Origin: an uncultured Oscillospiraceae bacterium
Lineage (GTDB): Bacteria; Bacillota; Clostridia; Oscillospirales; Oscillospiraceae
NCBI GenBank assembly: GCA_910577525.1
Contig: CAJTLI010000010.1
Location: 1 to 60,307 of the forward strand
DNA length: 60,307 bases
Direction: 5' to 3'
Shown here: one piece after another, positions 50,278-57,822 of the stretch
Layout: each line of letters opens with the position of its first letter
Numbering within the stretch: the stretch's first letter is position 1
Notes under the pieces: model-generated
Database searches by the model: none
The model's input: the letters and a program-made list of their open reading frames with translations, nothing else
What the model was told of the DNA's origin: nothing
Position numbers and translations under genes: made by a program

Positions 50278-50351
50278 AAAAAACGCCGTCCATACTGTGT
50301 CCATAAGGGCCCCGAAACGGGGACAAACGGATACATAGGACGGTGTTTTTT
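50278..50351 (+). terminator. Long hairpin ending at the spoIIR start codon
   Basis: AAAAAACGCCGTCC (50278-50291) pairs with GGACGGTGTTTTTT (50338-50351), with one mismatch. Inner pairs include TGTGTCC/GGATACA and CCCC/GGGG. The six-T tail is directly followed by ATG 50352 of spoIIR. It can terminate the ispE transcript and also shapes spoIIR expression. Confidence 0.7.
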
Positions 50352-50981
50352 ATGAAATCTTCTGCTTCTTCCTCACGCCTGCGCCTCTGGGAGGCGGCCC
50401 TCTTTCTGGCCTTCGGCCTGACCCTGACCGCGGGCGTCTGGGCCTCCGCCAGCGAGGCGGCCTTGGCGGATCAGATGCTGCGGCTCCATGTGGTGGCCAA
50501 CTCCGACTCGGAGGCCGACCAGGCCCGGAAGCTGCTGGTGCGGGACGCGGTGCTGGCCCGGGCCTCCCGCCTGCTGGAGGGCGTGTCCGACCGGCGGGGG
50601 GCGGAGGAGGCCCTGGCCCCCCATCTGGACGAGCTTGCTCAGGCGGGGGCGGAGGCCCTGGCCCGGACGGGGACCGCGGACCCGGTGCGGGTCACTCTGG
50701 ATGACCAGTGGTTCCCCACCAAGGAGTACGATGGCTTTTCCCTCCCCGCTGGGCAGTACCGCGCCCTGCGGGTCACAATCGGGGAGGGCCGGGGCCGCAA
50801 CTGGTGGTGCGTGGTGTTTCCGCCCCTGTGCCTGGCCTCGGTGTCGGAGAAGAGCGTGGAATCGGCGGCGGAGGGGGTGCTCAGCCAGGACCAGGTGGCC
50901 CTCATCACCGGCCGGGACGGGGGCTACGTCTTAAAATTCCGGCTCATCGAGTGGTGGCAGGAGCTGACCGGCGGCAAATAA
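50352..50981 (+). CDS. spoIIR: Stage II sporulation protein R
   Basis: This 209-aa secreted signal protein, made in the forespore, activates SpoIIGA to process pro-sigma-E. It has a signal/anchor helix (about residues 13-35), the family core ADQMLRLHVVANSDSEADQA, DPVRVTLDDQWFPTKEYDGF, GRGRNWWCVVFPPLC and VLKFRLIEWWQEL. ATG 50352 is preferred over GTG 50343, although no clear ribosome binding site lies before either. A terminator-like hairpin sits immediately before the start. Confidence 0.92.
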   Translation: MKSSASSSRLRLWEAALFLAFGLTLTAGVWASASEAALADQMLRLHVVANSDSEADQARKLLVRDAVLARASRLLEGVSDRRGAEEALAPHLDELAQAGAEALARTGTADPVRVTLDDQWFPTKEYDGFSLPAGQYRALRVTIGEGRGRNWWCVVFPPLCLASVSEKSVESAAEGVLSQDQVALITGRDGGYVLKFRLIEWWQELTGGK

Positions 50982-50985
50982 CAAG

Positions 50986-51017
50986 GAGCCCGTCTGCGAG
51001 GCAGACGGGCTCTTTTT
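50986..51017. terminator. Terminator between spoIIR and the kinase gene
   Basis: Perfect 12-bp stem GAGCCCGTCTGC, loop GAG, tail TTTTT. Convergent genes share it. Confidence 0.9.
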
Positions 51018-52078
51018 CACAGCTCCAGCCGGTAATCGCACCGGGACTCCACCCGGCAGGCGGAGAAATACTGTTCCTCCAGGGGAATCCACCGCTCCTG
51101 AAACACCTGGGCGTACTCCGCCCCTTCCCGGGCCAGAATGCGCTCCATCTGCCGCTCCCGGTCCACGGTGAGAAAGGCGTGGAGGTCATAGTGCTTCCAC
51201 AGCATCGGATGACAGGCGTAGGATCCCTCCACCATCACCACGGGGGAGGGCTCAAGGGGAACGGGGGACAGCAGCGCCTGGCTGTGGCAGTCGAAGGGGC
51301 GGTAGAGCACCCGCTCCCCGCCGCGCAGGGGGAGCAGCACCTCCTCTAAAAACCGCTCGTGGTCAATATTTCCGCCGGGCTGAGCGTAGCGCTCGGGGCC
51401 GCGCTGCTCGGGGCGCAGAAAAAAGTGGTCCATATGGAGCACGCTCCAGCCCCAGCGCTCCGCCAGCCGCCGGGCCAGGGTGGTTTTGCCCGAGGCGCAC
51501 CGGCCGTCCAGCGCGACAATGACCCGGCCCCGCTTTTTGCTCATGGCCCGGGCCTCCCGCACCAGCAGCGGCAGGCAGACGCAGCGCATCACCACCCGGT
51601 AGGCGGGGTGGTAGGCCTCCCGGTAGCCGGCGCTGTGGGACATGGTGGGGCAGCCGCTGGCGATATAGGGCTCCAGATAGCCCTCCAGCTCCTCGCTGGT
51701 GAACCCGAATTTTCCCTCCCGCGTCAGCTCCCGCAGGAGGTTCAGCTTCCTGAAAAATACGTTCATGCTTCCCCGGCGCAGCTCCGCCGAACGCACAAAA
51801 TCCCGGTTCAGCGCCTCCAGCGGGTACTCCGAGCAGTCCAGCGCGCCCAAATGGATGCGCACCATGCCGTTCCCGATGTTCTCCCACAGGGGGGCGGCCG
51901 GGTCATGAAGGGTGGCGGCGTACTCCGTCCGAAGCCCCTCCAGGCTTCGCTCCGGGTTGACGATGAGGTGCCCGCCGCCGAATTCGTTCTCATAGAGCAG
52001 CTTCACCGCGTCCCGGGGACCCATGGCCGGATACTGCTGGGCATGGGCCGCTAAAATGGCCTGCAAGGCACGCCGCAT
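51017..52078 (-). CDS. Two-domain protein with uridine-kinase-like C-terminal domain
   Basis: This 353-aa protein has a C-terminal P-loop kinase (about residues 183-353). Walker A is DGRCASGKTT (191-200), HMDHFFLRPEQR is the substrate loop, GNIDHERFLEEVLLPLR follows and VVMVEGSYA is the Walker B region, all like uridine kinase/phosphoribulokinase. The N-terminal 180 residues are a separate domain (HLIVNPERSLEGLRTEY; HLGALDCSEYPLEALNRDF) that I do not recognise. ATG 52078 has GAGGGAGGG upstream. A consensus promoter and a 190-nt structured leader precede it. The substrate is unknown. Confidence 0.82.
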   Translation of the reverse strand: MRRALQAILAAHAQQYPAMGPRDAVKLLYENEFGGGHLIVNPERSLEGLRTEYAATLHDPAAPLWENIGNGMVRIHLGALDCSEYPLEALNRDFVRSAELRRGSMNVFFRKLNLLRELTREGKFGFTSEELEGYLEPYIASGCPTMSHSAGYREAYHPAYRVVMRCVCLPLLVREARAMSKKRGRVIVALDGRCASGKTTLARRLAERWGWSVLHMDHFFLRPEQRGPERYAQPGGNIDHERFLEEVLLPLRGGERVLYRPFDCHSQALLSPVPLEPSPVVMVEGSYACHPMLWKHYDLHAFLTVDRERQMERILAREGAEYAQVFQERWIPLEEQYFSACRVESRCDYRLEL

Positions 52079-52268
52079 TTCCTTCCCTCCCTCAAAACCG
52101 CATGTTTCCAAAGCCTGCATTCATCATTGGTTACGCCGGACAGCCCAGGGCTTTTCCCCAGGCGTGACTCTCGCGGAAAAACGCGCGTATTCCTGGTACA
52201 AAGTTCCGCCGGCGTCCAGAAAAACGGGGCGTTTCGGCCCGCCGCACGGGCTTCCCGCCCGTCCCGGC
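52079..52268 (-). promoter_or_regulatory. Structured 5' leader of the kinase gene, candidate riboswitch
   Basis: On the minus strand the leader holds a GGACGCCGG/CCGGCGT outer helix (52217-52130). Inside it are a CCAGG/CCTGG helix with a CGCG hairpin and an AGCCCTGGGCT hairpin. Before it lies a CGGGC-CCCG hairpin with a five-T tail (around 52215-52240). I cannot match it to a riboswitch class by memory. Confidence 0.45.
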
Positions 52269-52274
52269 AGAAAC

Positions 52275-52303
52275 ATTATACCGAAACGCCCCGGACCTGT
52301 CAA
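52275..52303 (-). promoter_or_regulatory. Consensus promoter of the kinase leader
   Basis: Minus-strand TTGACA (52303-52298), 17-bp spacer, TATAAT (52280-52275); both boxes perfect. Confidence 0.92.
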
Positions 52304-52324
52304 GCCGCGCGCCCCTCCGGGCGC

Positions 52325-52345
52325 GCAAAAAAGAGCCGCGGCTCA
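52325..52345 (-). terminator. Terminator after the S4-domain gene
   Basis: GAGCCGCGGCTC palindrome followed by TTTTTT on the minus strand. The stem is short. Confidence 0.65.
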
Positions 52346-52582
52346 GAGCTGCCTGTACATGGCCTCCGCGCCCTCCTTGCCCACGATGTCGGCGGTGGAC
52401 AGCACCTCCACCCGAATCAGCTTCTCGCCGAATTTCAGCTCCAGCACGTCGCCGTTTTTCACGTCGTAGGACGCCTTCACCGGCCTGCCGTTGGCCGTCA
52501 CCCGCCCGGCGTCGCAGGCCTCGTTGGCCACCGTGCGCCGCTTGATGAGCCGGGACACCTTCAACCATTTATCCAATCGCAT
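52343..52582 (-). CDS. rqcP: S4-domain RNA-binding protein (RqcP-like)
   Basis: This 79-aa protein is one S4 domain. The RNA-binding loop is MRLDKWLKVSRLIKRRTVANEACDAGRV, with NGRPVKASYDVKNGDVLEL after it. RqcP (YabO/HslR-like) binds stalled 50S subunits with RqcH in ribosome quality control. GGAGGAC precedes two possible ATG codons; 52582 has better spacing than 52585. It is just downstream of HU and MazG, the usual Firmicutes neighbourhood. Confidence 0.87.
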   Translation of the reverse strand: MRLDKWLKVSRLIKRRTVANEACDAGRVTANGRPVKASYDVKNGDVLELKFGEKLIRVEVLSTADIVGKEGAEAMYRQL

Positions 52583-52644
52583 CATTGTCCTCCATAACAG
52601 ATATTCCCACCCCAAGGGGGTGGGAATACGGTATTTGTCAACGA

Positions 52645-52920
52645 TCAGCCGGCCACCGTGTCCTTCAGGGCCTTGCCCGCCTTGAACACCGGCACCTTGG
52701 AGGCGGGGATCTCGATCTCCTCCTGAGTGTGGGGGTTGCGGCCCACCCGGGCGGAGCGGCGCTTCACCTCAAAGGACCCAAAGCCCACCAGCTGCACCTT
52801 CTCCCCCTGGATGAGGGCCTCGGTGATGGTGTCCACCATCGCGGCCAGGGCGGCGTCGCTGTCCTTCTTGGACAGGCCGGTCTTCTCCGCCACGGCGGCG
52901 ATCAGTTCGGTTTTGTTCAT
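52645..52920 (-). CDS. hup: DNA-binding protein HU
   Basis: This 91-aa nucleoid protein begins MNKTELIAAVAEKTGLSKK and has the VQLVGFGSFEVKRRSAR and GRNPHTQEEIEI signature with the DNA-intercalating Pro of the beta arm. AGGAGG precedes ATG 52920. The longer frame on this strand up to 53262 overlaps mazG and is not supported. Confidence 0.96.
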   Translation of the reverse strand: MNKTELIAAVAEKTGLSKKDSDAALAAMVDTITEALIQGEKVQLVGFGSFEVKRRSARVGRNPHTQEEIEIPASKVPVFKAGKALKDTVAG

Positions 52921-52954
52921 TATTTCTCTTCCTCCTAAAAAATGTGTGGTCAGG

Positions 52955-52980
52955 CGGGGCCTGCCTGCAGGCCCCGCCCC
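52955..52980 (-). terminator. Stem-loop between mazG and hup
   Basis: GGCGGGGCCTG and its complement CAGGCCCCGCC around CC, in the 109-bp gap. There is no U tract, so it may be an attenuating structure. Confidence 0.5.
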
Positions 52981-53029
52981 AGCGGCGTCACCGCGTATAT
53001 ACTTAAAGCGCGGCATGGCGCTGTAAGTG

Positions 53030-53827
53030 TCAATCCAAAGCCCTTTTGGCCTCGTTCCACAGGGACAGCTGCTCTCCCTCGCCCAGCTTGTCCAAGGTCT
53101 GTCCCCGCTGTGCCGCCAGCTCCTCCATTTTCCGGAACCGGAGGGCGAACTTGCCGCAGGCGGCGTGGAGGGCGTCCTCCGGATCGGCCTCCAAAAAGCG
53201 GCCCACGCAGACGGCGGCGAACAGCACGTCGCCCAGCTCCTCCGCCGGGTCGCCGTCTCCATCGAGAGCGGCGGCTTTCAGCTCCTCCAGCTCCTCCGAC
53301 AGCTTGTCCAGCGCGCCGGACACGTCCTTCCAGTCGAAGCCCGCCTTGGCGGCCTTCTTCTTCATCTTCTCCGCCCGCCACAGGGCGGGCAGGGTCCGGG
53401 CGACGGCATCCACCGCGTCGGCCTGGGTATCCTGGTGCTTCTCCTTTTTCTTGAGCTCCTCCCAGTTGGCCAAAACCTCCCCGGTGGAACCCACCGCCAC
53501 GTCCCCGAACACATGGGGATGGCGGTAGATGAGCTTTTTGCACACCCCGTCCGCCACATCGTCCAGATTGAAGTTCCCGGCGTCCTCCTCAATGGAGGTG
53601 TGGAAAAACACCTGGAGGAGCACGTCTCCCAGCTCCTCCTTCAGGCCGTCCAGGTCCTCCCGGTCGATGGCCTCCGCCGCCTCGTAGACCTCCTCCAGAA
53701 AGTTGCGGCGGATGGAAGCGTGGGTCTGCTCCTGATCCCAGGGGCACCCGCCGGGATGGCGCAGAATGCGCACAATTTCCATCAGGTCCCGGCAGTTATA
53801 GGATTTTTTCATCGACCAATTTACCAT
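53030..53827 (-). CDS. mazG: Nucleoside triphosphate pyrophosphohydrolase MazG
   Basis: This 265-aa all-alpha NTP pyrophosphatase has two MazG domains. The N-terminal one has LRHPGGCPWDQEQTHASIRR and the metal-binding EEVYEAAEAID and LKEELGDVLLQ. The C-terminal one has DKLSEELEELKAA and AEELGDVLFAAV. It removes aberrant NTPs. ATG 53827 (MVNWSMKK) is preferred with AGGTGATACT upstream; a downstream ATG at 53812 is possible. The very long frame up to 55051 is antisense-like read-through over the next gene. Confidence 0.94.
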   Translation of the reverse strand: MVNWSMKKSYNCRDLMEIVRILRHPGGCPWDQEQTHASIRRNFLEEVYEAAEAIDREDLDGLKEELGDVLLQVFFHTSIEEDAGNFNLDDVADGVCKKLIYRHPHVFGDVAVGSTGEVLANWEELKKKEKHQDTQADAVDAVARTLPALWRAEKMKKKAAKAGFDWKDVSGALDKLSEELEELKAAALDGDGDPAEELGDVLFAAVCVGRFLEADPEDALHAACGKFALRFRKMEELAAQRGQTLDKLGEGEQLSLWNEAKRALD

Positions 53828-53895
53828 AGTATCACCTGAATTGCAAGGGTTTTTTCCTGTTCCCAAAGGTTTTTTAATGATTTTTCCTTTTAAAC

Positions 53896-55548
53896 TCATT
53901 CCACCCGCAAAATACGGGCAATTTTGTCCCCTTTGGGGATCAGGGCCAGGTCCTCCTTGGAGATGGCCCTGGTGACGAGAATCAACGCGAAGTATACCAC
54001 AGCCGCCACGCCGATGGCCCCCAGCACCGCCAGGGCGCTGCCCTTTCCGGACAGCTGCACCGTGCCGTCCTCCAGCACGCTCTGGAAGGGCTTCAGCCCC
54101 CCCAGCACCCTGGCCAGGATGCCGTTGAGGGCCCAGGCGGTCAGCCCCATGGCGGCGGAGGCCCCCACGGGCTTGGCGAATACCCGGACCAGGCTCAGGG
54201 ACCGGGGCAGGGTGCGCTTGATGATAATCAGGTCCAGCACGGCGATGAGCCCAAAGCACACCACGGTGCTGATGGGGCCGCCCTTGATGCCCACGTCCGG
54301 ATTGCCGATGAGGAAGTAGCCCACCACCAGCTTGAGGGCGCAGCCCGCCAGGGTTGTCACCAGCGGCAGCGTCACCATCCGGTGGGCCTGGAGGATGGAG
54401 TTGCTCACCAGCATGAAGCACACCGCGATGGAGGCCAGCCCCAGCACGGACAGCATCCAGCCCGCCTGAACCACGTCGGTGGTGGGGTAGAGCAGCCGCA
54501 TGATGGGCTCGCCCAGGGCGAACAGCCCCACCCCGGCCGGGATGGCCAGCAGGGCGGTGGTGCGCAGGGTGGTCTCGCTGATCTGGGCCGCCTGACGGCG
54601 GCGCTTCACCTTCAGGGCGGCGGACACGTGGGGGATGACGCTGGCGGTCAGCGGCACCATGAAGGAGGCGGGCAGATTGTAGAGGGTGAGGGCTTTGTCG
54701 TACATCCCCTTCAGATTCCGGGCCGCGTCCAGGGTGAGGCCCAGCCCGTCCTGGAGCTGCCCCAACAGGATGCGGGAGTCCAGAATATTGGTGGCCGCGA
54801 TGATGGACGAGCTCAGGGTGATGGGGATGGCCAGCTTGGCCAGCGTAATCAGGATCGTCTTGGAGTCCTCCGGCTCGTCCCGGAACTCGGGCAGAGACCG
54901 CACATGCCCGCGGTAGCAGAAGTACACGTACACCGCCGCCAGCAGGCAGCCCACCGACACCCCCAGGATGGCCCCCGCCGCGGCCAGGGCCTCGTCCTCC
55001 ATGTTCTTCTTGAAGGCGGAGGCCAGGGCCAGACCCACCACCAGCTTGCACAGCGCCTCGATGATCTGGGACACGGCGGTGGGGGTCATGAGGGCGTGGC
55101 CCTGAAAGTAGCCCCGCATGGCGGACAGGGGGCAGATGAAGAACACCGCCGGGGCCAGGGCCAGAATGCTGTAGGCCGCATGGCTGTCGTTCATCCAGTC
55201 CGCCAGCTGGTTGGGGAAGAAGGCCATGACGCAGAAGCTGACGGTGCCCAGCACGCTGAAGGTGGCCAGGGACAGGGAGAACACCTTTTTGATCTGGTTC
55301 CCCCGGTTCAGGGCGTTGGCCTCGGACACGATTTTGGACAGGGCCACGGGCAGGCCGCCGGTGGAGATGATGATGAGCAGGGAGTAGATGTTGTAGGCGG
55401 TGTTGAAATCGGCAAAGCCCGCGTCGGTCAGGATATTGCCCAGGGGGATCTTATACAGCGCGCCGATGAGCTTGACGATGATGATGCCCGCGGTCAGAAT
55501 GGCCGCGCCGCCAAAAAAGGAGTTCTTTTTTTGAGGGGTTGCAGACAT
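53896..55548 (-). CDS. spoVB: SpoVB/MurJ-type polysaccharide or lipid flippase
   Basis: This 550-aa protein has about 14 transmembrane helices of the MOP/MATE superfamily. It starts SFFGGAAILTAGIIIVKLIGALYKIP with TGGLPVALSKIVSEANAL, as in SpoVB and YtgP. In spore formers these move lipid-linked wall precursors across membranes. GAGGAA precedes ATG 55548. It lies 18 bp after mtaD on the same strand, so the two may be cotranscribed. Assignment between SpoVB and other paralogues is uncertain. Confidence 0.85.
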   Translation of the reverse strand: MSATPQKKNSFFGGAAILTAGIIIVKLIGALYKIPLGNILTDAGFADFNTAYNIYSLLIIISTGGLPVALSKIVSEANALNRGNQIKKVFSLSLATFSVLGTVSFCVMAFFPNQLADWMNDSHAAYSILALAPAVFFICPLSAMRGYFQGHALMTPTAVSQIIEALCKLVVGLALASAFKKNMEDEALAAAGAILGVSVGCLLAAVYVYFCYRGHVRSLPEFRDEPEDSKTILITLAKLAIPITLSSSIIAATNILDSRILLGQLQDGLGLTLDAARNLKGMYDKALTLYNLPASFMVPLTASVIPHVSAALKVKRRRQAAQISETTLRTTALLAIPAGVGLFALGEPIMRLLYPTTDVVQAGWMLSVLGLASIAVCFMLVSNSILQAHRMVTLPLVTTLAGCALKLVVGYFLIGNPDVGIKGGPISTVVCFGLIAVLDLIIIKRTLPRSLSLVRVFAKPVGASAAMGLTAWALNGILARVLGGLKPFQSVLEDGTVQLSGKGSALAVLGAIGVAAVVYFALILVTRAISKEDLALIPKGDKIARILRVE

Positions 55549-55566
55549 TTCCTCAGACCTTTCCTG

Positions 55567-56871
55567 TCACTGGAAGATGAGGGGCAGGGCGTACTGCTTG
55601 ACCTCGGCCTTGATTTTCTCCAGGTCCAGCGTCAAAAACGCCCCGTTCCGGTATATGACCCTGCCCCGGGCCATATTCATGCACACGTTGGCCCCGTGGG
55701 CGGAGAACACCAGATTTTCCGCCTCGTCGTGGCAGGGGATCAGGTTGGGCGCGTCGAAGTCCACCAGGATCAGGTCGGCCACGCGCCCCGCCTCGATGCG
55801 CCCGGTGTTCCGGCCCAGGGCCTGGGCCCCCCGGATGGTGGCCATCTCCAGGGCCTGACGGGCGGTCATGGCCATGGGGTCCCGGTTCACGCCGTTGTGG
55901 AGGACGGCGGCCAGCTTCATGTCGGCGAACAGGTCCACGCTGTTGTGGGAGCTGACGCCGTCGGTGCCCAGGGCCACGTTGACCCCGGCCTTCCACATGG
56001 CGGGCACGGGAGCCACGCCGGAGCCCAGCTTCAGATTGGAATAGGGGTTGTGGACGCAGGACACGCCCTTGCTCCTCATGATGGCCCAGTCCTCGGGGGT
56101 GGTGTACACGCAGTGGGCGGCGATGGCCCGGGTGTCCCACACACCGTACTGGTTTAACGTCTGGATGGGGGTAAGGCCCTTGTGACGGGCTTTGCACTCC
56201 TCATGCTCCTTAACGGTTTCGGACACGTGGACGTGCATCCCCAGGCCGTGCTCCCGGGCATAGTTGGCCACCCACTCCCACACCGGAGGGCAGGAGGTGT
56301 ACTCCGCGTGAATGGACGCGTCGGCTAAAATCTGGCCGTCCCCGGCGTTGTGCCACTCCTCATACAGACGGATGTGGTTCTTGCAGTCCGCGCACGTTTC
56401 CGGAGAGAACTCCTCCGGGCTTCCAAAATACACCGCGCCCACGGACAGGTTGGCGGAGATGCCCGCCTCCAGCGCCAGCTTGGCGATGACCCCGGTGCGC
56501 ATATACATGTCGGCGATGCAGGTGACGCCGGAGGCGATCATCTCCGCCAGGCCCAGCCCTGTGGCGGCGGCCAGGGCCCGGTCGTCCCACCGGTCCTCGG
56601 CGGGGAAGATATAGTCGTTGAGCCAGCTCTGGAGGTCGTGGCCTCCGCCGTACCCCCGCATGAGGGTCATGGGCACGTGGGTGTGGGCGTTGACGAAGCC
56701 GGGCATCATCACCTTGCCGGTGCAGTCGATGGTCTGGTCAAAGTCCCCCTGGGGGCGGTTGGGGCCCACATAGGAGATATTCGTCCCCTCCACCGCCACA
56801 TAGCCGTAGCGCAGGGTGGTGAAGTCCTCGTCCATCAGCAGGGCGGTGACGTTGGTAAACAGGGTGGTCAT
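55567..56871 (-). CDS. mtaD: Amidohydrolase: 5'-methylthioadenosine/S-adenosylhomocysteine deaminase
   Basis: This 434-aa metal-dependent deaminase of the TRZ/ATZ family has the metal ligands VNAHTHVPMTLMRG, MHVHVSETVKEHEEC, IAAHCVYTTPEDW and the Asp in LGTDGVSSHNS. It converts MTA and SAH to inosine derivatives. Its position next to purine nucleoside phosphorylase fits purine and methionine salvage. A 15-bp gap separates it from punA, so they share a transcript. Confidence 0.92.
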   Translation of the reverse strand: MTTLFTNVTALLMDEDFTTLRYGYVAVEGTNISYVGPNRPQGDFDQTIDCTGKVMMPGFVNAHTHVPMTLMRGYGGGHDLQSWLNDYIFPAEDRWDDRALAAATGLGLAEMIASGVTCIADMYMRTGVIAKLALEAGISANLSVGAVYFGSPEEFSPETCADCKNHIRLYEEWHNAGDGQILADASIHAEYTSCPPVWEWVANYAREHGLGMHVHVSETVKEHEECKARHKGLTPIQTLNQYGVWDTRAIAAHCVYTTPEDWAIMRSKGVSCVHNPYSNLKLGSGVAPVPAMWKAGVNVALGTDGVSSHNSVDLFADMKLAAVLHNGVNRDPMAMTARQALEMATIRGAQALGRNTGRIEAGRVADLILVDFDAPNLIPCHDEAENLVFSAHGANVCMNMARGRVIYRNGAFLTLDLEKIKAEVKQYALPLIFQ

Positions 56872-56886
56872 GGGGCGTCCTCCTTT

Positions 56887-57711
56887 TTACAGTTTTCTCA
56901 GACAGCCCAGCACCAGCCGGGAGAATTTATCCTTGGCGGCCTCGGCGGCGTCCAGCACCTCTTTCTCGCTGAGGGGCTGGTCCAAAATGCCCGCCGCCAT
57001 ATTGGAGAGCAGGGTGAAGCCCAGCACCTCCATGCCGCAGTGGCCCGCCACGATGACCTCCGGGGCGGTGGACATGCCCACCGCGTCGCCCCCCAGAATC
57101 CGGGCGGCCCGGATCTCGGCGGGGGTCTCGTACTGGGGGCCGTAGCAGTAGAAATACACGCCCTCCCGCAGGGTGATGAACATATCGGCGGCGGTGTCCC
57201 GGGCGATCTTCTGGAGCCGGGGGGTGTACAGGTGGGAGGCGTCGGGGAAGCGGACGCCGAACTCGGGCAGGTTGGCCCCCCGCAGCGGGGACTCGGAGAA
57301 CATCTTGATGTGGTCGGTGATGAGCATCAGGTCCCCGGCCTGCCAGTCGGTGCGAACGCAGCCGGCGGCGTTGGTGACGATGAGGGTGTCGCAGCCCAGC
57401 AGCCGCAGCACCCGCACGGCGTAGGACACCTCGTCGTAGCCGTAACCCTCGTAGTGGTGCATCCGGCCCTGCATGACGGCCACGTTCTTGCCCGCCAGTA
57501 CGCCGAACACCAGACGGCCCGCGTGGCCGGGGGCGGTGGACGCCTTGAAGTGGGGGATCTCCCCGTAGGGGATGGCGGTGGGGTTTTCCACGATGTCGCC
57601 CAGGAAGCCCAGGCCGGAGCCCAGGACCATGGCAACCTTGGGGACAAACCCTCCGATTTTTTCCTTGATGTAATCAGCGCTCTCCTGATACTGTGTAAAG
57701 GTGTATGCCAT
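56887..57711 (-). CDS. punA: Purine nucleoside phosphorylase
   Basis: This 274-aa trimeric-type PNP has the phosphate loop MVLGSGLGFLGD, the GRMHHYEGYGYDEVSYAVRVL segment, TNAAGCVRTDWQAGDL, the purine-site EFGVRFPDASHLY and AVGMSTAPEVIVA. ATG 57711 follows AAGGAGG. The long frame to 57780 runs past the promoter. It cleaves purine nucleosides to base plus ribose-1-phosphate. Confidence 0.95.
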   Translation of the reverse strand: MAYTFTQYQESADYIKEKIGGFVPKVAMVLGSGLGFLGDIVENPTAIPYGEIPHFKASTAPGHAGRLVFGVLAGKNVAVMQGRMHHYEGYGYDEVSYAVRVLRLLGCDTLIVTNAAGCVRTDWQAGDLMLITDHIKMFSESPLRGANLPEFGVRFPDASHLYTPRLQKIARDTAADMFITLREGVYFYCYGPQYETPAEIRAARILGGDAVGMSTAPEVIVAGHCGMEVLGFTLLSNMAAGILDQPLSEKEVLDAAEAAKDKFSRLVLGCLRKL

Positions 57712-57751
57712 AACCGCGGCCTCCTTGGTAAAATTTTTGTTCAACTGATTT

Positions 57752-57780
57752 AGTGTACACCATTTCCCGGCAGAAATCAA
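57752..57780 (-). promoter_or_regulatory. Promoter of punA-mtaD-spoVB
   Basis: Minus-strand TTGATT (57780-57775), 17-bp spacer, TACACT (57757-57752). Confidence 0.78.
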
Positions 57781-57822
57781 TGAACAGGATATAAATTCCG
57801 CGAAAAAGATTGGGTCAGCCGT

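Noticed and set aside
50265..50320. Sigma-F-like promoter (GTATA or CCATA with GGGGACAAAC) before spoIIR
   Set aside because: The -10 match is partial and lies inside the hairpin, so it is not strong enough to annotate.
52206..52260. Hairpin with TTTTT at 52.2 kb as a stand-alone terminator
   Set aside because: The stem is short and mismatched; it is kept only as part of the leader description.
53830..55051. Long minus-strand frame continuing upstream of mazG
   Set aside because: It overlaps the SpoVB gene in another frame and has no start signal; mazG starts near 53827.
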